A DNA stretch of 64,000 nt, taken from positions 23,581,001-23,645,000 of the forward strand of contig NC_088932.1 in NCBI RefSeq assembly GCF_038396675.1, in the 5' to 3' direction. A program made the position numbers and the translations under genes. Source of the DNA: Hydra vulgaris (Eukaryota; Cnidaria; Hydrozoa; Anthoathecata; Hydridae). A model generated the notes under the pieces. That model ran no database searches. It worked only from the letters and a program-made list of their open reading frames with translations, and was not told the origin of the DNA. Every line of letters begins with the position of its first letter. The stretch's first letter is position 1. Of this stretch, positions 1-13,899 are shown in pieces.

Positions 1-292
1 ATTCCTATTTCAATTAACAATAGACTAAATCAAAACTCTTCTAATGTAAATATTTTAACTCTTCTAAACGCGTGTATGAAGATGCTCTTAAAAAAAGCGC
101 ATTAAAAAATTTCGAGCTAAAATTTGAAACAAAAATTGCAAAAAAGCGAAATAGAAATAGAAATATAATTTGGTTCAACAGTACATTCCGTACAGCAAAA
201 ATGTACGGAGGGTTGAATTTTCATACTTAAGTAAAAGAAGCCATTATAAAGGTGGCGTCAAAGTTTAAAATTTTCTTGTTATTTAACGTTCA
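1..292. other. AT-rich DNA, no gene recognised
   Basis: I see no open frame with recognisable protein similarity and no repeat boundary. The stretch leads into a hairpin and then a long TA array. Confidence 0.5.
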
Positions 293-369
293 CAATTTTT
301 TGTAATTATATTGTATTATATGCTGATGATGCCGATCAACATCATATAATATAATATAATTACAAAAAT

Positions 370-371
<2 letters not shown>
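293..371. repeat. Imperfect inverted repeat / hairpin next to TA array
   Basis: The two arms, about 33 bases each, run from 293 and back from 371. They are complementary apart from a few mismatches (CAATTTTTTGTAATTATATT against its reverse complement) and enclose a short loop near 331-340. This could be a foldback or MITE-like remnant. It directly abuts the TA array. Confidence 0.6.
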
Positions 372-535
<164 letters not shown>

Positions 536-799
536 ACATCCAATAACGGACCAAAAATGGAATACCGGTTTTTCGGTATTAGGTTAAGTGAAAACCGAAA
601 TACCGGTATTAATACCGGTATTTACAATTACTAAAAAAAATTAAGTAAAACCCAAAGCAACAATTAAACGTTTCCAAAACTTTATTTTTTAAGTTAAAAT
701 AGTATAAATAATTAATTAATTTGAAACAAAAAACATAAAAAAGTTATTTATTATTAAAATAGGCCCGCAAAAAACATAAATTATTTAAAGTTTTGTCAT

Positions 800-2135
800 T
801 TAAAGATGATCGAATTTTCGTACATGACATTCGTTAATATTTCGCTTTGTTTTTGGTACTGTTTTCATTTTCATCTCATTATTTATGGCGATGTCTAGCT
901 GCTCCTTTAATGTCAAGCTCAAAGGTTCGTCTTCGCACATTATGGTATCTTCGTCATCATCTGTTTCTGTAGGGAGTGCTGTAGTTTCAGTTTGTACAGA
1001 TGAGGCCCCCTGGATAAGATGCACAATTAAATTTACCAGAGCAGTTTTAGTTAGCCGATCAAATATGATATCTGAACCAAAATTATTTTGGGCTTGATCT
1101 CCTTTATGAAGATATTGTATGAGATAAGATAAATTTGTACGTCTTTCTTTTATTCTTTTAATTAAGGAGGTCTTCATATTGTTACTTAATGGTCCTACGC
1201 CTAAATTTTGCAGCCTGGCATAAATGCCAGGGTAGCATCAGCTGATTGTAGATTAGCGTCTCTCCGACATAAAGCCTCTACAGCCAACTTCACTGGTAAC
1301 TACATAGAAACTGCTGATAATATTAATTCTAGTTCAGATTCCGTAAAATTAATACTCCAGTTTAAGTCAATCAGGGCTTTTTGAATAGAATTTTTTAGTT
1401 TATAAAAATTTAAAGCTGTTCCATCTGGTCTTATTATCTAATATTATTGACAGGTTATTACCCTGTTCAGTTTTTACATAAAATTGAAGGGTTTCATTTT
1501 TTGTTGGTGATCTTCTGAACAGATTTTACAACTTTTCTAACTTTGCTTATCAATGGAGCCAAATTATTTGTAAGTTCATTTGAATTTGGTGAGCTCTGAA
1601 AAATCTTTAGTCCGTCTAAATGGTCGTCATTATATTCATTAGAAACGCTCCAGCACTATCTTCATCAGATTCAAAATAATAATCTGTCGATTCCACAACT
1701 GTTATTTTATACAAGACGTCAACTACAGCCAAATTGGATTCCATGGGTTAGACAATGTTGTTGGTCGATGGACATTAATCGGCCTACTTTCTTCATAACC
1801 GAAGCACCATCTGTGGTAATACATACAATATCGTGACCAATTTTTAAGTTGTGTTTTTTCAGTATGTTTTCAATTAACTTAACACACATTTCTGCTGGGA
1901 AACGTCCATTAACTCTTGCTAAACCCAAATTCCAAAATCTATCTCGAGAATGAACATTAATGTTCAAATAACGTCTATTTTTTACCGAAGTCCACTCGTC
2001 AAACGTACAACTAAATCGATTTCCTTGACGTTGAAGTTCAGATTATTCTTCTATTATTGAATTTCGAATTTTAGTTTTTGTCCTGAAGTCCTTTTTTAAA
2101 ATCTTCAAATTCTTTTGGTTTATCAGCCATGGCAG
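800..2135 (-). pseudogene. hAT transposase relic
   Basis: Read on the minus strand from about 2131 downwards, the fragments follow the order of a hAT transposase. First comes a segment with the FTFDEWTS type of motif near 2005-2035. Next is the stretch 1967-1719, which includes WNLGLARVNGRFPAE, then the conserved ITTDGASVMKK and a LTHGIQ segment. The later core is badly broken (about 1440-1700, with pieces such as LDNKTRWNS). A C-terminal acidic segment lies at 1177-800. Several frameshifts and stops interrupt it, so it cannot encode an active enzyme. Family assignment rests on the DGASVMKK and DEWTS motifs; the subfamily is not resolved. Confidence 0.75.
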
Positions 2136-2792
2136 CACGTTTTTGAATACTATAATTTGCAAAATAAGAAAAATAATATTGAAATACAAAATAAATAAAT
2201 ATTAAAAATTTATAAAAATGAAGATAAAGATATGAACTTGTATGAACTTAATATAACTATATGAATTACATATTGAATTATATGAACTTTTCATATAATT
2301 ATATTTTATTTCGTTAAATGTGTTATACTTTAAACTGACTGCGAATCATGAACAAAAATAATATAAACTACACATATATATACACATCATTTCGCAATCG
2401 CAATTCCCAAGCAGTCTTAAAAAGCGTGCTTATACAAGCCTATAAGTCATTACTTCCAAAATCGTTTTCTATTTTGAGAAGTCGTTATTTTAAGCACGCG
2501 CAAACCAATATCAAATAGCAGACGAGATTTAAAACATGAAAAAAAATATAACATCTCTATATTATACGAACAAAAAAACATATTTAAATCTGTAATAGAG
2601 ATGTAGTTATGTTTTTATATTATATAGAGATGTTTTTAGGTTTTTTTATCTTGCCTATGAATACGTGTGTGTTAAATATTTATTCTTTTTAAATTTATTC
2701 TTTGTCTTTATTTGTTGTTGTTATATTTGCAAATATATATAAAACAAATAAAATGAAGCACAACACAACAAAGTTACAAAAAACAAAGTGAA

Positions 2793-2853
2793 AACTTTGT
2801 TTATAAAAATGGATAACAAAAGTTTTTTGTTATCCATTTTTATAATCAAAGTT
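2793..2853. repeat. Strong hairpin inside the hAT relic
   Basis: Arms of about 28 bases (2793-2821 against 2825-2853, core ATAAAAATGGATAACAAAA) are nearly perfectly complementary with a very short loop. It lies in the right subterminal part of the hAT element and could be transposase-binding structure or a nested foldback. Confidence 0.8.
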
Positions 2854-3052
2854 TTTTTATGTGATATTTTCATGCTTATAACTCTCTAAAAATGTCAAAA
2901 CACGCACGAAGTCTAATGGAACAGTTTCTGTGCGATGAAAAAAATAATTGAAATGCCGGTTTATACCGGTATTGAGAACTCGGTATCGGTAATAGAAAAA
3001 TGGCCGGTAAACCGGGATACCAGTTTTTGGTATACAGGTATTGGATGCCCTA

Positions 3053-4158
<1,106 letters not shown>

Positions 4159-4221
4159 TGAATGAGTGAGTGCTCAATGTTCTTAAAGAACAGAGCAGTA
4201 ATAAATTAAATTTATATATAT

Positions 4222-4397
<176 letters not shown>

Positions 4398-4439
4398 CAA
4401 TGTTTACACTATAATAAAAAATTATATAAAAAAAAGTAA

Positions 4440-5260
4440 TTGACACATGTGATAACTGACAAAAATTAAGCAAAAAATTTTTTGTACTTTTTGCCTTTCA
4501 TTAATCAATAGCATCTTTAAATCAAGAAAAAATTGCAAAATACTGTAAATATTCAATCAAGTCTTTTTATATATAACTTTACAGTTTTCATTAATTTGTA
4601 CGCTAATTTAATAGACATTGAAAAATGCCCTATCCCCGTTTAGGACAGGGGTGCAAATTATGTTTAGCTTTAAACAAAGCTTTCTTTGGCAACGAACTTC
4701 AATATGCTTAGCAAATTATTCTGTTTACAGTAGAGAAGTTCTATTTTAGTTTTATTGGTACTACTCCATACTATATTATCATAATTTAGGTAACTTTGAA
4801 CAAAGTTATAGTAGATTTGTTTGAGTAGTTCTCAAGTGACGGTCTGGAAGATTGGTTTTTTTATTTTTTAAGAAAGATAAAGTTAAAAAAACTTTGTTTT
4901 ACTTAAATTGATAGAGAGTTTGTTTGCCCTCTGAAATACTTTCTGAAAAACCATTCTAAAATTTTTTATGATTCATGATTCACTTCTACGCGCAGTTTGC
5001 ATATAGCTTTATTGGAGACAAAAACGTTTCTATTTTCAGCAAACCTAGTAGTTCAAATTATTTTTATGTCATGAAAAATTCTTTGCATAGATTAAAAAAA
5101 GCGAAGACCCAATAATTCATCCTTGATGGACACCACACTCTATTATAGACGTGTTAGAGAGTTTATTGTCTCTGTACTATACATATTGCACACGTTTATC
5201 GAAATAGCTTTCTATCCATTTGTTTGATCTACTACGAGTCTCCGCATTCTTTATATTAGA
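4440..5260 (-). pseudogene. Non-LTR retrotransposon (LINE) reverse transcriptase relic
   Basis: Read on the minus strand from 5260 down, the order is that of a CR1/jockey-type reverse transcriptase. First is WIESYFDKRVQYV, then ECGVHQG followed by IIGSSLFLIYAKN (the PQGSxLGPLLFLIYINDL box). Next comes ANKLSINLSKTK, and then YYNFVQSYLNYDNIVWSSTN. Many stops and frameshifts are present. The 3' portion (about 4463-4715) is repeated in the same orientation at 31433-31690, so this is a dispersed LINE family. The catalytic YADD box is not recognisable. Confidence 0.8.
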
Positions 5261-5349
5261 AAAATGCTAAAATCTTACTATTTATATAATATATATTTAG
5301 ATTTAAATATAATACGAATTTATAATGAAGATGAAATATAAAGATAAAT

Positions 5350-6042
5350 AGAAAAAAATGTATTTTTTTGAAAACCAAGCATTCACAATATGGAGGAGCT
5401 GCAGCCTCACATCCTCTTTGTCTTCGTCAGAAACCATTTGTGAGAAAAGAGCCCATGGAGTAAGTAATTTATTCATATACAAACTATGTCTGTTAAGATC
5501 TTTTATTCCCTTGTCATCAATTATAGAACCATGGAATGCAAACTGTTTCAGTTTCTTGACTAAAATAAAATTGTTGACTGGGGCATCAGCTGCAAGCGGG
5601 CATTTAATTCATCTTTGCACGTAGACACTTACAGCAAACACACAAAAACGTTCTAATTTCTTGATTTGATTTTTGGTTGCAACATCTGAATTGGAAAACT
5701 GCTCAACTATCTTTCTGAAAAATAGGACTATTTTCATTATGTACAGAAGTTTTGCCATCCATCTTGCTTTGAGCAAAGTTACCGGGTGCTTTATGCTAAA
5801 CTTCTGAGGTTTGGATTTTTTGTAACTAATAACAGACTGAGTTCAATAAGTTCTTGGTAATCCCCTTGAGTGAAACCTAAAGCTAGGAATTCACAGAACC
5901 AATTTGTTAAGCTTTCTTGTTTCATCTCAGTTGCTCTAGGTTGTTCAGGAAAGTAAAACTTTGCTTTATTAACTGGTGGAAGTTGTAAGTAGTGGTTCTT
6001 GAACCTGCAACAATTTATAACCATTTTGTTAGTTGAAGCCAC
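5350..6042 (-). pseudogene. Relic of an uncharacterised repeated ORF family
   Basis: On the minus strand, 6042-5791 is open and contains NWFCEFLALGFTQGDYQELI. A shifted frame follows with ARWMAKLLYIMKI (about 5760-5720), then a last open part (5585-5345) with SLYMNKLLTPWALFSQM and DKEDVRLQLLHIV. Two frameshifts and stops break it. From memory, the ARWMAK segment resembles a multicopy uncharacterised family seen in cnidarian and arthropod genomes, probably transposon-carried. I cannot name a function, and it could also be a decayed host pseudogene. Confidence 0.45.
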
Positions 6043-6139
6043 TTGAGTCTTTTTAAGTCACTTTTAAGTCACTTTAGTTTATTTAATCAATTTAAAAAAT
6101 CTATTTGTTCGATGATATTGTCAAAGCATTAGGCTTACC

Positions 6140-6175
6140 TTGTAAAAAGTTGAATATATATTCAACTTTTTACAA
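6140..6175. repeat. Perfect 36-bp palindrome
   Basis: TTGTAAAAAGTTGAATAT is followed immediately by its exact reverse complement with no spacer. It would extrude as a cruciform or could be the remnant of a foldback element. Nothing around it identifies its origin. Confidence 0.9.
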
Positions 6176-6945
6176 ACCGGACGAAGCCTCTATATTTAGT
6201 GAATCCCTGCAGTCGCTATGCATGACTTCTCCTACATGTCGGCGGCATGCAAACCACTACAATTGATGGTCTAGCTCTCTCTACATGCAGACACATGCTA
6301 AAGTATGCTGTCCTTTGCAGTACTGTCGAGAGGTGGGGGGGGGGGGTGAGACAGTTTGTCCCGGCCGGCAGATATCTAAGGGGCGCATAAAGAAAAGAAG
6401 GTAACTAAATTAAAAAAAAAAGTCCTTTATCTATAATATAGGGAAACTTTGTTAAATAAGGGCGCCAATCAGGCTTGCTGTCCCAGACTGCGTGATGTAA
6501 AGAGTGAATGAATTAATTTTTTAATAAAACTCTACCTTATAGCAGCGATAGCTACCTTATAGCATTTTTGTAAGCTATAAACTTTTTTTAAATTTTGATG
6601 GTTGGGTACATGCCCATGATATATTTGCATAACTGATGAAGCAATGAATTAATCCAAAATATAATAAACTTTGTTTATTGATATACAAACGAACTCGATA
6701 CATCATACCAATTATATTGGTCATCTTAAATTGAATATATATTATTTGAGGAAGCTAGGATAAATTCTCATCAACAAAAGTTCCTAAGAATCTTATACTG
6801 GCTCTTTTTTTAACTAATTTATCATTTAAGATAAGGATAAATTGTAAAGATTTTAAATAAATAAAATTTATGAATAAAGATTATAAATAAATAAAAGTTA
6901 TAAATAATTAAGATAAATTATAAAGAGGAAAATGGTTCCGGTAAT
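6176..6945. other. No gene recognised; contains a G-run
   Basis: The segment has locally higher GC at 6180-6480, including an unbroken run of G at about 6334-6346. No protein similarity or repeat boundary was recognised. The rest is AT-rich. Confidence 0.4.
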
Positions 6946-6949
6946 ATAT

Positions 6950-7070
<121 letters not shown>

Positions 7071-7213
7071 TTTAATATATTCAAGATAAAATGTCAAACA
7101 AAATGAAATTAAAACAAAAAATATAGTTACATACATATTTTATATTAAATTTTGTAATATAATACAAGTTTTATTAAAAACATTTAAATTTATAACTATA
7201 CGTAGGGGCTTAA

Positions 7214-7660
7214 TTAATATTTAGCGTGACCACCTTTATTTACAATAACATCTTGGAGTCTTTTATTTGTACTTTTATACAGATTTTCAATAAATGTGAT
7301 GGGGATATTATACCATTCTTCTTTTAAAACATTCCAAAGTTCATTTACATTCTTTGGCAACCTTTCCATCATCTTTCTGTCTAAGTAGTCGCAAACATGT
7401 TTGATTATATTCAAATCAGGGCTCTGAAGAAGTAAATAACCACTGTACCCAGCCATATTAAATAATACTTTACCCAGCCATAGTAAATAATCACTCTACC
7501 CAGCTATATTAAATAATCACTGTACCGAGCCATCATAAATAATCACTGTACTCAGCCATAGCAAATCTCAGTTATATGGTAATAACAGTCTTAATAATCC
7601 GTTTAAAAGATTCTATCTTTAGAAGTTTCATGATAAACAGCATGTTCCAGAATTCAATTT
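7214..7660 (-). pseudogene. Tc1-family transposase relic (C-terminal end)
   Basis: The minus strand 7440-7214 encodes a typical Tc1 C-terminus: QSPDLNIIKHVCDYLDRKM, then NVNELWNVLKEEWYNIP and a terminal NKGGHAKY. In active relatives the region reads SPDLNPIE; here both the Pro and the catalytic Glu are replaced (Ile and Lys). A degenerate second-Asp region may lie near 7640 (AVYHETSK). Between the two, a 26-bp tandem repeat has expanded. No terminal inverted repeats were found, so this is a fragment. Confidence 0.8.
7434..7562. repeat. 26-bp tandem repeat, five copies
   Basis: Units begin with AAATAATCACTGTACCCAGC (starts at 7434, 7460, 7485, 7511, 7537) and differ by a few substitutions. 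The array lies within the Tc1 relic just upstream of its SPDLN segment, so it arose by local amplification of transposon sequence. Confidence 0.85.
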
Positions 7661-8612
7661 AAAAAAAATTTGGAACTCAACTCTATCGGAAATTGAATAT
7701 AAGAGTCGCATTATGCCATTTGTTATTATCTTGATATATTAGATGGATTTTAATATTACACGAAAAAATCTGTTTCGAAAGTTTTATCACCTTGATATAT
7801 ACATATATTATTATACAACATTTACGTAGCTTACGTAACTAAAAGAATAATCAAAATCCCACATATTTTGTTCTCGCCCTCTTTTTCATTCCGATTTCTT
7901 TGACCTATTTATCAATTAGTTATCATCATTGTTTTGTTTTTTTTGTCAAGTTACATATCACTATTACAAAATTTTTAAAGCAGAAGTTTTTTTTAATAAT
8001 ATGCGCATCAAAACTGTTGCGCAACAAGAATACCAAAGTTTAATTTTTTTTTTTTTTTTTTTAGTATTTAAAGAAATATTTCTGCTCGTTATCCAAAAAA
8101 AACTTTGGCGTAGTTTGTACTTGATGGACTCAATGACTTGGATTTTTTTTATTTTGACAAAGGTTGTAATAATTTTAATTATTGTAATTTAAATCAATTA
8201 ACAAAAATAATAATATTTTTATTGTTTAAAAAAAGCAAATTACTTTTAGTTAAATCATTTACACACACAAATACACACACACACATGTTTTGTGTTTTTT
8301 CTGCAGCGTTAAAGTCGTTGGAAAAACGTAATTAAGAAATAAACTTAAACTCTTAAAGTAAAAACATTAATGCTTTATAATTAAGTTAAAATGCTCTATT
8401 TGTAAGTATAAACTTACAGTTTTCGGTAGGCTACTCGTAACCTCTTATGGTAATTCGATTGGTTCACTGTTTATTTGTAAGAAAAAATTCAAAAAAAATA
8501 GTTTTGTAAAAAAATATCTGCTCAAATTTGTCGAAAAAAAAAGCAAAACAATTTTTGTTTTTTGAGAGTAACAAAATATGAGAAAAAAATTCCGAAGAGT
8601 TGTGAAACAAAA
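7661..8612. other. No gene recognised
   Basis: AT-rich with homopolymer T and A runs and a short (AC)n near 8264-8284. Short open frames here have no recognisable similarity and runs of Phe and Lys typical of random AT-rich DNA. Confidence 0.5.
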
Positions 8613-8712
8613 GCTCAGAGAGATAAATGCTAATGTCTAAGAAACGTAGCTAGCACATTACTTTAAAAACTCAGAGAGATGTCTAAGAAACGTAGCTGGC
8701 ACATTACTTTAA
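8613..8712. repeat. Tandem duplication of about 45 bp
   Basis: The segment CTAAGAAACGTAGCTAGCAC plus ATTACTTTAAAAA at 8636-8668 is repeated at 8681-8712, with CTCAGAGAGAT before each copy. One difference (GCTAGC against GCTGGC) marks some age. Confidence 0.8.
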
Positions 8713-8748
8713 AAAAAAACTGCTGCGCTTAGTGGATTGAGTACAGGA

Positions 8749-8946
8749 TTTAAAATTTATTGATCTAGAAATCAAACAGTTTTGAAATATTTAACTAGAA
8801 GTTCACGCCTCCTTCCTTAACAATGTGGCTTGTTGGGCTAGAGCCGACGTCGAATCTCAGACTTCTGGGTTCTGAGTCAGACCACTTACCACAGTGCCAA
8901 GACTGCTTTAGAATTATTTTTGGTTCTCTATTCTCTTAAAACTGAT
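8749..8946 (-). mobile_element. tRNA-derived SINE, copy A (left arm of inverted pair)
   Basis: The minus strand carries a tRNA-like head with a polymerase III box A-like TTGGCACTGTGGTAAGTGG, written here as on the 10-kb copy, and a box B-like GTC(T/C)GAGATTC. A body with AAGGAAGGAGGCGTGAACTT follows. The whole 198 bp is the reverse complement of 10478-10675 with only a handful of differences. It belongs to the same family as copies at 13070, 18925 and 51180. Confidence 0.75.
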
Positions 8947-9728
<782 letters not shown>

Positions 9729-9769
9729 CAAGGCGTTTAAAAACAGTTTTTTTTTATTTTATTTATTTT

Positions 9770-10085
9770 TTTAACTAAAGCTGCGAGTCTCAGAAAGAAT
9801 CTAACAACTCTAGATGTTTGATTTTAACAGCTGCTTTTCGCTATAATTTTTAAGTTTTAATCTTGCCCTCTGGTAAGCCTGTCCAATACTTTTGGTATAC
9901 GACAATGATAGTATCAAGTTTGTTTATGAGTGTGTTTATTTGGATAAGATCGCCGTTTTCTACTATTCAATAAACTTTGTTAGTCCATGTTCTTTAATCT
10001 TTGCTCGTAATTAGCATCCTTTCTTTTGTAACTTTTCGTAGCTTTTCGTTGAACTTTTTCGATTAAATTTATATTTTAATAATAT
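9770..10085 (-). pseudogene. LINE reverse transcriptase C-terminal tail relic
   Basis: The minus strand reads IEKVQRKATKSYKRKDANY with QRLKNMD. After a frameshift it reads LTRGQ, NLKIIAKSS and VVRFFLRLAAL. In CR1/jockey-type LINE proteins these correspond to the IExVQRRATK segment and the TRGHxxKLxxxxxxxxxRxxFFxxRVVxxWNxLP tail. Stops and frameshifts are present. Confidence 0.7.
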
Positions 10086-10259
10086 CTTAACATCAAGAAC
10101 CATTTTGATTGTAATTAACATTGAGAAAAGTATAATAAATTAAAATATATATTATAATATCAAAAAAATATAATTTTATTATAATTATATCAAAAGGTAA
10201 AATAACAAAATTTAAAATTTGTTTACATTTAGTAGAATGCAAAGTTAGAGTTAAGTTAG

Positions 10260-10385
10260 ACTAGTGGAACCAGGGCTTTATTTAAATAACAGTATTTTCT
10301 ATCCATGGTCGGATTAATCCTGGTTCCATGGTTGGATTATTTCTTAGTAGAATTCTAAGGAACAATCCAACCATGGCTCAAGCAA
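10260..10385. repeat. Nested palindromic segment
   Basis: CCATGGTTGGATT (about 10328-10341) pairs with AATCCAACCATGG (about 10364-10376), and related CCATGG words flank it. It looks like a small foldback remnant. Confidence 0.6.
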
Positions 10386-10477
10386 CACCTTTTGTTTAAT
10401 GATAATTTTTACTTCACTTCATTTTTTTGAAATATTTCTTATCAAAATTAAAATTTGTTTACATTTAGTATCATTAT

Positions 10478-10675
10478 ATCAGTTTTAAGACAATAGAGAA
10501 CCAAAAAAATTCTAAAGCAGCCTTGGCACTGTGGTAAGTGGTCTGACTCAGAACCCAGAAGTCCGAGATTCTTCGTCGGCTCTAGCCCAACATGCCACAT
10601 TGTTAAGGAAGGAGGCGTGAACTTCTAGTTAAATATTTCAAAACTGTTTGATTTCTAGATCAATAAATTTTAAAA
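10478..10675 (+). mobile_element. tRNA-derived SINE, copy B (right arm of inverted pair)
   Basis: The plus strand reads GCCTTGGCACTGTGGTAAGT (box A-like), then GTCTGACTCAGAACCCAGAA and GTCCGAGATTC (box B-like). The common body AAGGAAGGAGGCGTGAACTT follows. It mirrors 8749-8946 over 198 bp. Transcription by RNA polymerase III and LINE-dependent movement are inferred from the SINE class, not seen here. Confidence 0.78.
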
Positions 10676-10786
10676 ATGTGGAAAACTTTTCTAAACTATT
10701 TTGAGGAATAGTAAACTATAACATTTGAGAGCATAGCAGATAGAGTAAAAGTATATTTGAAAATGAAGGACCCCAATTAAAGACAA

Positions 10787-10814
10787 AAAGCATGTGCTTT
10801 TAAGCACATGCTTG
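10787..10814. repeat. Short perfect hairpin
   Basis: AAGCATGTGCTT and AAGCACATGCTT are separated by two bases. The stem is 12 bp. Nothing indicates a terminator or RNA gene here. Confidence 0.85.
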
Positions 10815-11247
10815 AATAAAGGGGGATCTTTTAACGTTTATTTGACAAAAAAGAATTTTTGACTTAATTTTTTAATGTAGAATCAATGTTTTCAGTTTGA
10901 TGGGATTTGGAATGATAACTGTAATAAACGTGGCTTTAATAAATGCTTTAATGGGTTAACAAACAGTGTTCGTTAAAGATCATTCAAAAAAAGTTTATTT
11001 GGATGAATTGAAAAAGAAAATATTTTTCTTAAGTAATTTATTTGAATGTAAAATTTAAAACTATTACAAAAGATTACTTTAATGAAAACACTTTTATACA
11101 AACTTAACTTTGGTCATAAGGAGAACGTATGATACTTAAATAATAACAAAAAGAACACCGCTCATAAAACTTTTTTTTGTTGTTGCGAAATTCATAAAAT
11201 TTGTGAGTAATTTAAATAAATATATTTCACTTTATTTCTCCGAGAAA
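10815..11247. other. No gene recognised
   Basis: AT-rich sequence without recognised coding or repeat similarity. Confidence 0.5.
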
Positions 11248-11322
11248 ATGATGGTAATAAAAATGATGGTAATAAAAATGATGGTAATAAAAATGATGGT
11301 AATAAAAATGATGGTAATAAAA
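11248..11322. repeat. 15-bp tandem repeat, five identical copies
   Basis: Unit ATGATGGTAATAAAA repeated exactly five times. It reads Met-Met-Val-Ile-Lys in one frame, but the open frame around it has no other support and I do not regard it as a gene. Confidence 0.95.
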
Positions 11323-11669
11323 AGAAATTTTAAATATAATAGGTATAAAAATAATAATAAAAATTCTCACAAATCACATTTTCTAGCAGCTTCATAAAAT
11401 TATTTAAAATATCAATAAGAGATAATATGATCTGATTTTCATTCTTTTCTTTTTTTTTTTTTTTTTTTTTTTTGTAAACGTTTGTTTAATTCTAAGTATA
11501 TACAATATATTCTTGTAAAAACTTAATAAATATGAAATTGTAACATGGTGCTCTGTATTAAAATAAAGCGATGCCTACTTCTTTCTTCTGCTATTAGCTG
11601 TAACTTATGTGTCCCGTAACTTCACACTGCTTCCCTCCCCCATTCCCCAAATAAAGGTTCACCCTAAAC

Positions 11670-12557
11670 CAGTGGTCGGCACCATATTTCCAAAGGAGCC
11701 CACTTGCAAAATTCTTGTTTTAGTTGCGGCCCACAGCAATAAATAAATTATATATAAAATAGGTTATATTACCTATATAACAGAATATAGTATAGAATTA
11801 GATTATAGAACTAATAATTGTATCAATACAAAATACATACTTAAGAAAAAAACACATAAAACACAATTAAAAATTTGGTGAGTATTTTGTTGTTGCAGCT
11901 AGCACAAGGTCATTCAAATGAGTGTCAGTCAGTCTTGTTCTGTAAACATTTTTTATTATTTTCATGGCTGAGAATGTTTGTTCGCATTGGTAACTAGTAC
12001 CATACATACAGATAAGTCTATTTGCATGTTTTTTAAGAACTGGAAAACGTTCCTTCATGACAGCATGCCAGAAAATAATTAAATTTTCACCAAAAGTGCC
12101 ATCTTCATCTTTTTTTGGTGCCTTTCTTCTCAACTCGTCGTCACATTGAAAGTTAATTAGTTCATTCTCTGCTTTTAAAATATCAGCTTCTTCAAAGTCC
12201 TTTAGAATACTAATAAACTGTTCTAATTATTTTTGACGTGCTTTTCGAATGTTTTTATTTTTGAAGAGTAATTTTTTAGCATGATTTAACTTTTAAGTAT
12301 AAGGATCTTATTTGAAGTCTTAAAGTGCTACAGTGTTAGAGTGCATCAAAATTATTTTTTTACTATGTCTAAAATGACAAGATCTGGTGTTAAGTAGTAT
12401 TTTATAAGGAGGCTTTATAATTTTTACAGCTTGGAAAACAACTAAAAGGCCCACAACTACATTACTTTGTATATTATGCAGTTAGGTGGCTTGGGACCCA
12501 CAAATTATGTAGCAAAGACCCACAATTGGGCCGCGGTCTACAATTTGCCGACCTCTG
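11670..12557 (-). mobile_element. hAT (Charlie-like) element with intact 8-bp target duplication
   Basis: The left end begins CAGTGGTCGGC and the reverse complement of the right end begins CAGAGGTCGGC (10 of 11 identical). CCCTAAAC flanks both sides exactly (11662-11669 and 12558-12565), the 8-bp duplication expected of hAT elements. At 888 bp it is internally deleted. It keeps only the C-terminal part of the transposase on the minus strand. Confidence 0.92.
11867..12232 (-). pseudogene. hAT transposase C-terminal (dimerisation) fragment
   Basis: About 120 codons are open after a stop near 12233, with no proper start codon. The segment FPVLKKHANRLICMYGTSYQ leads into CEQTFSAMKIIK, then YRTRLTDTHLNDLVLAATT. 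This is the conserved C-terminal dimerisation region of hAT transposases, closest in memory to the lineage that gave vertebrate GTF2IRD2-type proteins. The catalytic core upstream is deleted. It retains good codon continuity, which suggests a relatively young deletion derivative. Confidence 0.85.
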
Positions 12558-12565
12558 CCCTAAAC

Positions 12566-13069
12566 TGTTACAAATGCAAAACCTCTTTGTATAAAAAAAC
12601 TTGAAAAGTAAATAAAATAGTTTTTAAGAAATTTTTCGCTTTAAACTAACATATTTTATTTTGTTGTTCATGTTGTTGTTGCTGCTGTTATTGTGAACCT
12701 TTTATTTCGGTGCGCTTTTATTTCAGAGCTAATTTATTTTTTTGTCCGTTTATTTTAATATATATTTAGTTTCTTGTTCTTTAATTTCATGGTGTATTTG
12801 TTTTATTGTCCTTTTATGTTACGTTATTTGTTTCTTTGTTCTTACGATTCATGGCGTATTTTTCGCTTCTTTTTTTTTTTTAAACGTAATAACGTAATAA
12901 TGTACTCCTTATCTAATAATACTTCATATTACTTGATACTAATGTTTTCTCTTATCGGTAAAGGTAGTTAAGAATATTTTCTTTATCTTTACTTTATCTT
13001 ATGTTTTATCTTAAAAGTAAAAGATGGTGTCAAAATAAAAAATACATAAGTTGTAAATTGTCTAACTAT
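12566..13069. other. No gene recognised
   Basis: T-rich sequence with low-complexity pieces (GTT and CTG triplet runs near 12662-12690). No recognised coding similarity. Confidence 0.5.
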
Positions 13070-13200
13070 ACATCCGTCGCTCAACGCCACCTCTAAGCAA
13101 GATCTATAAAATCGGTAAGGAAGGAGGCGTGAACTTCCTTTTAAATGCTTTTCCGCGCTGCTCTTTGATAAGACCATGATGACTTCTTGGCGCACCTAAA
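13070..13200 (+). mobile_element. SINE body copy (same family as 10478 and 51180)
   Basis: The segment TATAAAATCGGTAAGGAAGG AGGCGTGAACTTCC, then TTTTAAATGCTTTTCCGCGC, is shared with the copies at 10478, 18925 and 51180. The tRNA-like head is missing or unrecognisable, so this is 5'-truncated. The tail ends near a GCGCACCTAAAAT segment, which is also seen, in part, at the 51180 copy. Confidence 0.7.
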
Positions 13201-13512
13201 ATTAAAAAAATGATATTCGTCCGACTAGATACAATCAATCAAATTCGGAAAACTTTGATTTTTATAATAAATTTAAAATAAATAAATTTTTTCTATGTAA
13301 AATAAATAAATCTCGATTTTCTTTGAAAATTAGAAGAATTTTCTTGCATTTTTTTAGCTTCAAAAAGCATACAACCATATCTAGAAGCTGGATTTTTTTA
13401 AATTATAAGTTACGTTGCAAACTTTATTGATTACTGCTTTTTTCATAAGTTATATAAATTATAATAATTTATTAACAATACATTGTAAAAGAATCGAACG
13501 TGAAAAGTTTAA

Positions 13513-13662
<150 letters not shown>

Positions 13663-13899
13663 TACATACATATATAATATATGTAAATATGAATGTAAGT
13701 ATGTTATGTAAGTATGTATGTATTTACTTTTTTTAAATTGACAAATTTAATTTAAAATAAGTAAAAACTAAATAAATAAGTATAAAAAGATAAAATAAGG
13801 TATTTATGAGAAAATGTACTCAAAAATTATAATTGATGTCACATGTTTACTCATCTAGATGTGTGGATAATGTATGGTTATGGTTCTTTTAATTCTTAG

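Noticed and set aside
11203-11397. 64-codon open frame with MMVIK repeats
   Set aside because: The five exact 15-bp repeats make the frame look regular, but there is no homology, no splice context and no conserved flanks.
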